Below, in pieces: positions 60,113-64,000 of a stretch of DNA of 64,000 nucleotides. This DNA comes from Aliiglaciecola lipolytica E3. GTDB lineage: Bacteria > Pseudomonadota > Gammaproteobacteria > Enterobacterales > Alteromonadaceae. Where the stretch lies: assembly GCF_000314975.1 (NCBI RefSeq), contig NZ_BAEN01000076.1, positions 186,001-250,000 on the forward strand, written 5' to 3'. The first letter of the stretch is position 1; every line of letters starts with the position of its first letter. The notes beneath the pieces were generated by a model. The model had not been told where the DNA came from, ran no database searches, and was given only the letters and a program-made list of their open reading frames with translations. Both the position numbers and the translations under genes were made by a program.

Positions 60113-61405
60113 ATGTCACATCTTTTAGTCGAACTCAGTTTTCAGCCAGCAAAGGCACATTGGGGAGACAATGCGCTACTTAGTTTTAATGCTGAAACTG
60201 CTACTATTCACCTCGACGCTAACGACGCAACTGATACACAGCTTTCTAAAATCGCTGTGGCAGCTCGCAAGCTCGACAGCATGAATTTAACCGGTATCAC
60301 CTTTACTGGCCAATGGAGTGCTCAGCAACAATGGGCGTTGGCTTTTAGTTATCGCCGTCCAAGAAATCCGGCAGCAATTAACTGGTTAGACAATCAAGAC
60401 AAAGAAGCGTTAGAGCAACGCTTTGCTGCATTGTGTTTCACTCGAGATCTAGTTAATGAAACACCCGAGCAGCTCCCACCAGAAGAATTGGCTAAACGCA
60501 GTAGTGAATGGTTGAGTCAATTAGCCGGTGATAAATTGTCGGTAAAAACCTGGGTAGGCGAAGAGCTTGCAGAAGCAGGCTGGGTTGGCATTTATAATGT
60601 GGGACGCGGTAGTGTTCGTCCGCCTGTATTATTGGAAGTTGACTACAACCCAAGCGGTGATGAAAACGCTCCTGTTGCAGCCGCTCTGGTCGGTAAAGGA
60701 ATTACCTTTGACAGCGGTGGTTACAGCATTAAAAGCAGCGAAGGCATGTTAAGCATGAAATGTGATATGGGTGGTGCTGCCACAGTAACTGGCGCGCTGG
60801 GGCTTGCGATCATGCAAGGCTTAGATAAGCGCGTGAAATTATTTTTGTGTTGTGCTGAGAACTTGATAAGCGGTCACGCGTTTAAATTGGGTGACGTTTT
60901 AACCTATAAAAATGGTGTAACAGTAGAGATTGTTAATACCGATGCCGAAGGCAGGTTGGTGTTAGCAGATGGATTGATGGCTGCAAGTGAAACCCATGCG
61001 CCGCTGATAATTGACGCTGCAACCTTGACAGGTGCTGCTGTGGCGGCCACCGGAGGGGATTACAATGCTGTATTTGCCCTTGATAAACCTGCACTTCAAC
61101 AATTTATCAAACAATCAGAGCAACAATTCGAGCCGGTTTGGCCGTTACCTCTCGAAGTTTGGCATCAAGACAAATGTTCATCATTTTTTGCAGATACAGC
61201 GAATAGCCGTGCTCAAAAGGGCGGTGGTGCTGGTGGCGCTTCGAATGCAGCTGGTTTTCTTTCGCGATTTGTCGGTAATGAAGGCAAAGGATGGATTCAC
61301 GTGGATTTAGCTGCGGCATATAACGCTAGCGGAACTTCGACAATGCCGGCAGGAGGCAGCGGAATCGGAATTAGAGGCATTGCCCAAGCGCTTTTGGACG
61401 CCTAA
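60113..61405 (+). CDS. pepB: Peptidase B (M17 leucyl aminopeptidase family)
   Basis: Cytoplasmic metal-dependent aminopeptidase. The 430-residue protein is close to E. coli PepB in length and has the catalytic C-terminal domain: VGKGITFDSGGYSIKSSEGM near residue 193, MKCDMGGAATVTGAL near 215, and the NTDAEGRLVLADGL signature near 276 with the two-metal ligands and catalytic Arg. The N-terminal domain is the shorter PepB type. It is divergent from sfsA. AAGGAAACC precedes the ATG. Confidence 0.91.
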   Translation: MSHLLVELSFQPAKAHWGDNALLSFNAETATIHLDANDATDTQLSKIAVAARKLDSMNLTGITFTGQWSAQQQWALAFSYRRPRNPAAINWLDNQDKEALEQRFAALCFTRDLVNETPEQLPPEELAKRSSEWLSQLAGDKLSVKTWVGEELAEAGWVGIYNVGRGSVRPPVLLEVDYNPSGDENAPVAAALVGKGITFDSGGYSIKSSEGMLSMKCDMGGAATVTGALGLAIMQGLDKRVKLFLCCAENLISGHAFKLGDVLTYKNGVTVEIVNTDAEGRLVLADGLMAASETHAPLIIDAATLTGAAVAATGGDYNAVFALDKPALQQFIKQSEQQFEPVWPLPLEVWHQDKCSSFFADTANSRAQKGGGAGGASNAAGFLSRFVGNEGKGWIHVDLAAAYNASGTSTMPAGGSGIGIRGIAQALLDA

Positions 61406-61425
61406 ATTACTGCAATTAGTTATTC

Positions 61426-61449
61426 TCAACCATAATTAGTAATGGTTGA
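61426..61449. terminator. Stem-loop between pepB and the small HTH gene
   Basis: TCAACCAT at 61426-61433 pairs perfectly with ATGGTTGA at 61442-61449 over an 8-nt loop, between converging genes. Confidence 0.6.
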
Positions 61450-61471
61450 TGCTGGAAACGTCGAACGCGGG

Positions 61472-61654
61472 CTAAATGCCACCAATGCGTTCGGCAAATT
61501 CCTTATACTTTTCTACATCCGTTCTATCAAAAAGTGGTTTTCCTTCACTGTTTTTGTCTTTCGAGATTAATAAGCTTTCTCTTTCAAGACGTTCAACTCT
61601 TAACTCTTGAACACCCAAATATTCAGCTACTTCTGCTACTGTCATCAAACTCAT
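61472..61654 (-). CDS. Small excisionase/MerR-like helix-turn-helix protein
   Basis: A 60-residue protein made of one winged HTH of the MerR/excisionase type (MTVAEVAEYLGVQELRVERLERESLL, residues 4-29, then GKPLFDRTDVEKYKEF). It is too short to have an effector domain. The ATG at 61654 has AAGGA 8 nt upstream; an in-frame TTG at 61672 is less likely. No integrase or other phage gene is nearby, so an excisionase role has no support; a small housekeeping regulator is equally possible. Confidence 0.75.
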   Translation of the reverse strand: MSLMTVAEVAEYLGVQELRVERLERESLLISKDKNSEGKPLFDRTDVEKYKEFAERIGGI

Positions 61655-61846
61655 GGAGGTTTCCTTGGTCAATCATTTTAACTAAGTAAAGCGTAAAGTT
61701 ATTATTTTGCTAGTTTCCTATCATGATTAAAGTAAGCTAATAAGTTTAAACCTACAAGTTAAAGAGTTGTTTTTATTCTTGATTCGGTTATGGATAAAAC
61801 CTGTTTCGGTTTACAATGCCGCAATTTTTAAATTGAGGGAGGTGTC

Positions 61847-62446
61847 ATGGATATATGGTCTGCTGCGGTAATGCTATTTTTGATTATGGATCCGCTGGGT
61901 AATCTACCTATATTTATGTCCATTCTAAAATCTATTGAACCGAAACGCCGGCGCAAGGTGTTGGCGCGCGAATTAGTATTATCACTGCTAATAATGTTCG
62001 TTTTTCTTTTTAGTGGGCAAGCCGTTCTAGATTTTTTAAATGTTAAACAACAAGCCGTTAGCATTGCCGGTGGGATCATATTGTTTTTGATTGCTATTCG
62101 TATGATTTTTCCAAACAAAGGAAAACATGACGATGATGTGTCTGAACAAGAGCCATTTATCGTGCCGTTGGCTATTCCAATGATCGCAGGCCCTTCTTTG
62201 TTAGCGGCATTGATATTACTTGCAAACCAAGATCCGTTGCGCATGCTGGATTGGTCATTGGCGCTTTTTTCTGCTTGGGCAATTTCTGCAAGCATATTAA
62301 TGTTTTCTGGTGTATTTTTTAAGGTACTCGGAGAGCGCGGACTTATAGCTATCGAACGTTTAATGGGGATGATTTTGATCATGTTAGCAATACAAATGTT
62401 TCTCGATGGCGTAGGTAATTACTTTTCATTAGGAGTGACGAATTGA
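61847..62446 (+). CDS. yhgN: MarC-family membrane protein YhgN
   Basis: A 199-residue inner-membrane protein of the MarC family with six hydrophobic segments. It closely follows E. coli YhgN: AAVMLFLIMDPLGNLPIFMS near residue 5, EPKRRRKVLARELV near 29, GGIILFLIAIRMIFP near 75 and EPFIVPLAIPMIAGPSLLA near 100, and ERLMGMILIMLAIQMFLDG at the end. The transport function of the family is not established. GAGGGAGG lies just before the ATG. Its last bases overlap the start of yjaG. Confidence 0.9.
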   Translation: MDIWSAAVMLFLIMDPLGNLPIFMSILKSIEPKRRRKVLARELVLSLLIMFVFLFSGQAVLDFLNVKQQAVSIAGGIILFLIAIRMIFPNKGKHDDDVSEQEPFIVPLAIPMIAGPSLLAALILLANQDPLRMLDWSLALFSAWAISASILMFSGVFFKVLGERGLIAIERLMGMILIMLAIQMFLDGVGNYFSLGVTN

Positions 62447-63033
62447 CCTCAAAATTAAATACATTTCAGAAAGTTCGTGAATTGAACGGTTGGCATGCTG
62501 TTGCCTTTGCGGCCACTTTAACGGAACGCATGAAGCCCAATTTTCAGCTGTTTTGTGAGTCGTCTGAATTTGATGATGAAGGTCAATTCCACAAATCATT
62601 GGAGTCAGTTTGGCAATGGTTATCCAGAACGGGAGCTAAGATTAATTTTGCTCTGCAATTGGAAAAAATCGAAGATGTGACTCCTGATTCTGCCGATTTT
62701 GATAGCTATGGTGTATATCCTGCCATTGATGCGGCTATCTCATTGGCGGCGATCATGTCTTTAATAACCAATGATGAACCACAAGGTGCAGTTATCGTTT
62801 CGAAGTTGTCACAAGGAAGCGTTGAAGCATTTGTTGAACTGGTATCTGATGAATCATTGAGCTCTCAAGAAATTAAAGAGCATCCACTAATGCAATGGGA
62901 AGTCGCATTTCAAACAGAATTATTAGCGCAAATTAATTCAATGCCAGAAGGTGCAGCAAGCGTTAAAACATTGCGAGAAATGGCAAAGAGTGAAGGTGTT
63001 TCTAATATAGGTATTGAAATCACCAGTGCTTAA
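62443..63033 (+). CDS. yjaG: YjaG family (DUF416) protein
   Basis: A 196-residue cytoplasmic protein of the DUF416 family. LNGWHAVAFAATLTERMKPNF near residue 14 and YPAIDAAISLAAIMSLI near 92 match E. coli YjaG, which has the same length; the function is unknown. The TTG at 62443 overlaps the yhgN stop (TTGA) and has AGGAG at 62431, so translation is probably coupled. It converges on rsmD with a 4-bp overlap. Confidence 0.88.
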   Translation: MTSKLNTFQKVRELNGWHAVAFAATLTERMKPNFQLFCESSEFDDEGQFHKSLESVWQWLSRTGAKINFALQLEKIEDVTPDSADFDSYGVYPAIDAAISLAAIMSLITNDEPQGAVIVSKLSQGSVEAFVELVSDESLSSQEIKEHPLMQWEVAFQTELLAQINSMPEGAASVKTLREMAKSEGVSNIGIEITSA

Positions 63034-63617
63034 TTTATTTGGAATAATTTACTTGAAACACTTTGGGTTGCTTTTTCTTTGATGCAATGCCAGTTTTCTG
63101 GCACCTGAAAGTGTTGATTTTGAGCTTCGCATTCAATATAAACAAGGCAATCAGGTGCAGCTAAATCTAGAGCTTCAATTGTTTCAATAGATTTCGGCAC
63201 TAATCCTGCGTTAAATGGCGGGTCAATAAAGATTAAATCAAATTTTTCGTCGAGTGTTTTACACAGCTCTAAACTGTTGCCTTGAAGCACTTTCGTTTGC
63301 TGCTCGCTTACTTGCAACTTGTCTAAATTATTCTTAATAATTTGCCATGCAGATTTTTCTAACTCCATAAAAACAACCGCACTAGCATGTCTTGAAAGAG
63401 CTTCAAAGCCAAGGCTGCCGCTTCCAGCGAACATATCCAAACAGCAACTTTCATTGATATAGGGCATTAACCAATTGAACAGTGTTTCTTTGTTGCGGTC
63501 AGTTGTTGGACGTAATCCTTGGGCATCCAAAACAGGTAATTTTCTGCCTCGCCACTTACCACTTATGATGCGGATAGAGCCTGTGGTCGATTTTTGCTTT
63601 TTTACGCCTCGCTTCAT
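63030..63617 (-). CDS. rsmD: 16S rRNA (guanine966-N2)-methyltransferase
   Basis: Methylates G966 of 16S rRNA. The 195-residue protein has the RsmD pattern: RIISGKWRGRKLPV near residue 16, LRPTTDRNKETLFNWL near 36, the SAM loop DMFAGSGSLGFEALSR near 61 and the catalytic DPPF near 133. The ATG at 63617 gives the E. coli-like N-terminus; the frame also extends to a TTG at 63644. It is divergent from ftsY, the conserved gammaproteobacterial arrangement. Confidence 0.93.
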   Translation of the reverse strand: MKRGVKKQKSTTGSIRIISGKWRGRKLPVLDAQGLRPTTDRNKETLFNWLMPYINESCCLDMFAGSGSLGFEALSRHASAVVFMELEKSAWQIIKNNLDKLQVSEQQTKVLQGNSLELCKTLDEKFDLIFIDPPFNAGLVPKSIETIEALDLAAPDCLVYIECEAQNQHFQVPENWHCIKEKATQSVSSKLFQIN

Positions 63618-63796
63618 GAATCCAAGAAATGCTATGATTGTCAAAATTGGACGATAGTGTATACCTTTAGGGGCTTTTCTGCATACTCACTTTTTGAAAA
63701 GTAAGGTAACTATCTTAGAACTTTATATCAGTCGAATGTTGTTTGTTATCAAATACAAAACCTCAGACTCACATTATCAAGAGATTTAAATAACGC

Positions 63797-64000
63797 ATGT
63801 CTAAATTTTTCCGTTGGTTCAACAAAGATAAAGATGAGAAATCCGATTCAACATCTGGACAAGATGAAGTTAAGCAAAACCAGAGTGAAGAGGCGCACGT
63901 TGAGCAAGAAAAGTCACTTCCTGAATCCACCGATGAAATACGTAAAGAGTCGGATTTAGAAGATAGTTTTGCAATTGATTCGGTTCAGGACTCCACAGAC
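63797..64000 (+). CDS. ftsY: Signal recognition particle receptor FtsY, N-terminal part
   Basis: The frame begins at ATG 63797 and is open to the end of the window, giving 68 residues. It starts MSKFFRWFNKDKDEKS, a short amphipathic basic segment like the membrane-targeting start of FtsY, followed by a very acidic region (many Glu, Asp, Ser) typical of the FtsY A-domain. The NG GTPase domain lies beyond the window. Identity rests on this composition and on being divergent from rsmD, the usual rsmD/ftsY neighbourhood. Confidence 0.85.
   Translation, partial: MSKFFRWFNKDKDEKSDSTSGQDEVKQNQSEEAHVEQEKSLPESTDEIRKESDLEDSFAIDSVQDSTD

Noticed and set aside
61472-61654. Excisionase of a prophage or integrative element
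   Set aside because: No integrase, attachment repeats or phage genes are present; only the HTH fold resembles excisionases.

Overview
The window looks like a chromosomal segment of a marine gammaproteobacterium of the order Alteromonadales (Alteromonadaceae, in the neighbourhood of Paraglaciecola, Aliiglaciecola or Glaciecola). The reasons are an AT-rich but not extreme base composition, a Shewanella/Alteromonas-type GlcNAc pathway (NagB-II, NagA, NagP), several TonB-dependent receptors, the proteobacterial dedicated sortase (Pds) system, and PanP in place of PanD. Housekeeping order resembles the E. coli 3-minute region (yadGH, pan genes, folK, pcnB, gluQ, dksA, sfsA). No IS element, prophage, CRISPR array, rRNA or ordinary tRNA gene was seen.

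Layout. 1-3584: end of a probable nagK, then nagB-II, nagA and nagP for GlcNAc catabolism. 3654-4849: a periplasmic rhodanese and a MOSC protein. 4975-12775: a predicted oxidative sugar pathway with a secreted TIM-barrel isomerase-like protein, a PAS/AraC regulator, Gfo/Idh dehydrogenase, cytoplasmic TIM-barrel protein, NupG-like transporter, and a Tat-exported dehydrogenase made of a small subunit and a GMC flavoprotein. 13084-15824: a small CDF-like transporter and a BtuB-like receptor. 15889-19338: an RMD1, GNAT/C39 peptidase and RimK-like ATP-grasp operon. 19581-26908: small proteins, HdfR, a large membrane KAP NTPase, and tandem 67-bp palindromic repeats. 26949-32211: a thioredoxin-like protein and the RtcR/RtcB RNA-repair locus. 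32513-34624: DoxX, pirin, LysR. 34688-41233: the complete sortase island. 41230-45615: M14-like peptidase, YadGH exporter, a TrmB-like methyltransferase and a degenerate EAL protein. 45851-51134: panP, panC, panB, folK, pcnB. 51234-57733: a trehalose-use cassette (LacI, TonB receptor, MFS, trehalase) sitting between pcnB and gluQ. 57700-64000: gluQ, dksA, sfsA, pepB, a small HTH protein, yhgN, yjaG, rsmD and the start of ftsY.

The most unusual part is 27536-32211. RtcR, the sigma-54 activator of RNA repair, is divergent from a near-consensus sigma-54 promoter (29280-29295). That promoter does not directly precede a protein gene. It precedes about 400 nt of apparently structured RNA, then an SPFH/slipin gene and rtcB. 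The leader holds a tRNA-like element (29365-29492) with a 7-bp acceptor stem, a short D-arm, a perfect anticodon-type arm with a 7-nt loop, and a textbook T-arm, but an overlong variable region and no CCA. It is followed by a long rod-like helix (29518-29649). A tRNA mimic produced under the control of the tRNA-damage response, with an RNA ligase and a membrane-scaffold protein, recalls the Y RNAs linked to Ro/RtcB operons elsewhere, but no Ro (rsr) gene or rtcA is present in this window.

All calls come from reading the sequence and recalled family knowledge. No database search or structure prediction was run.
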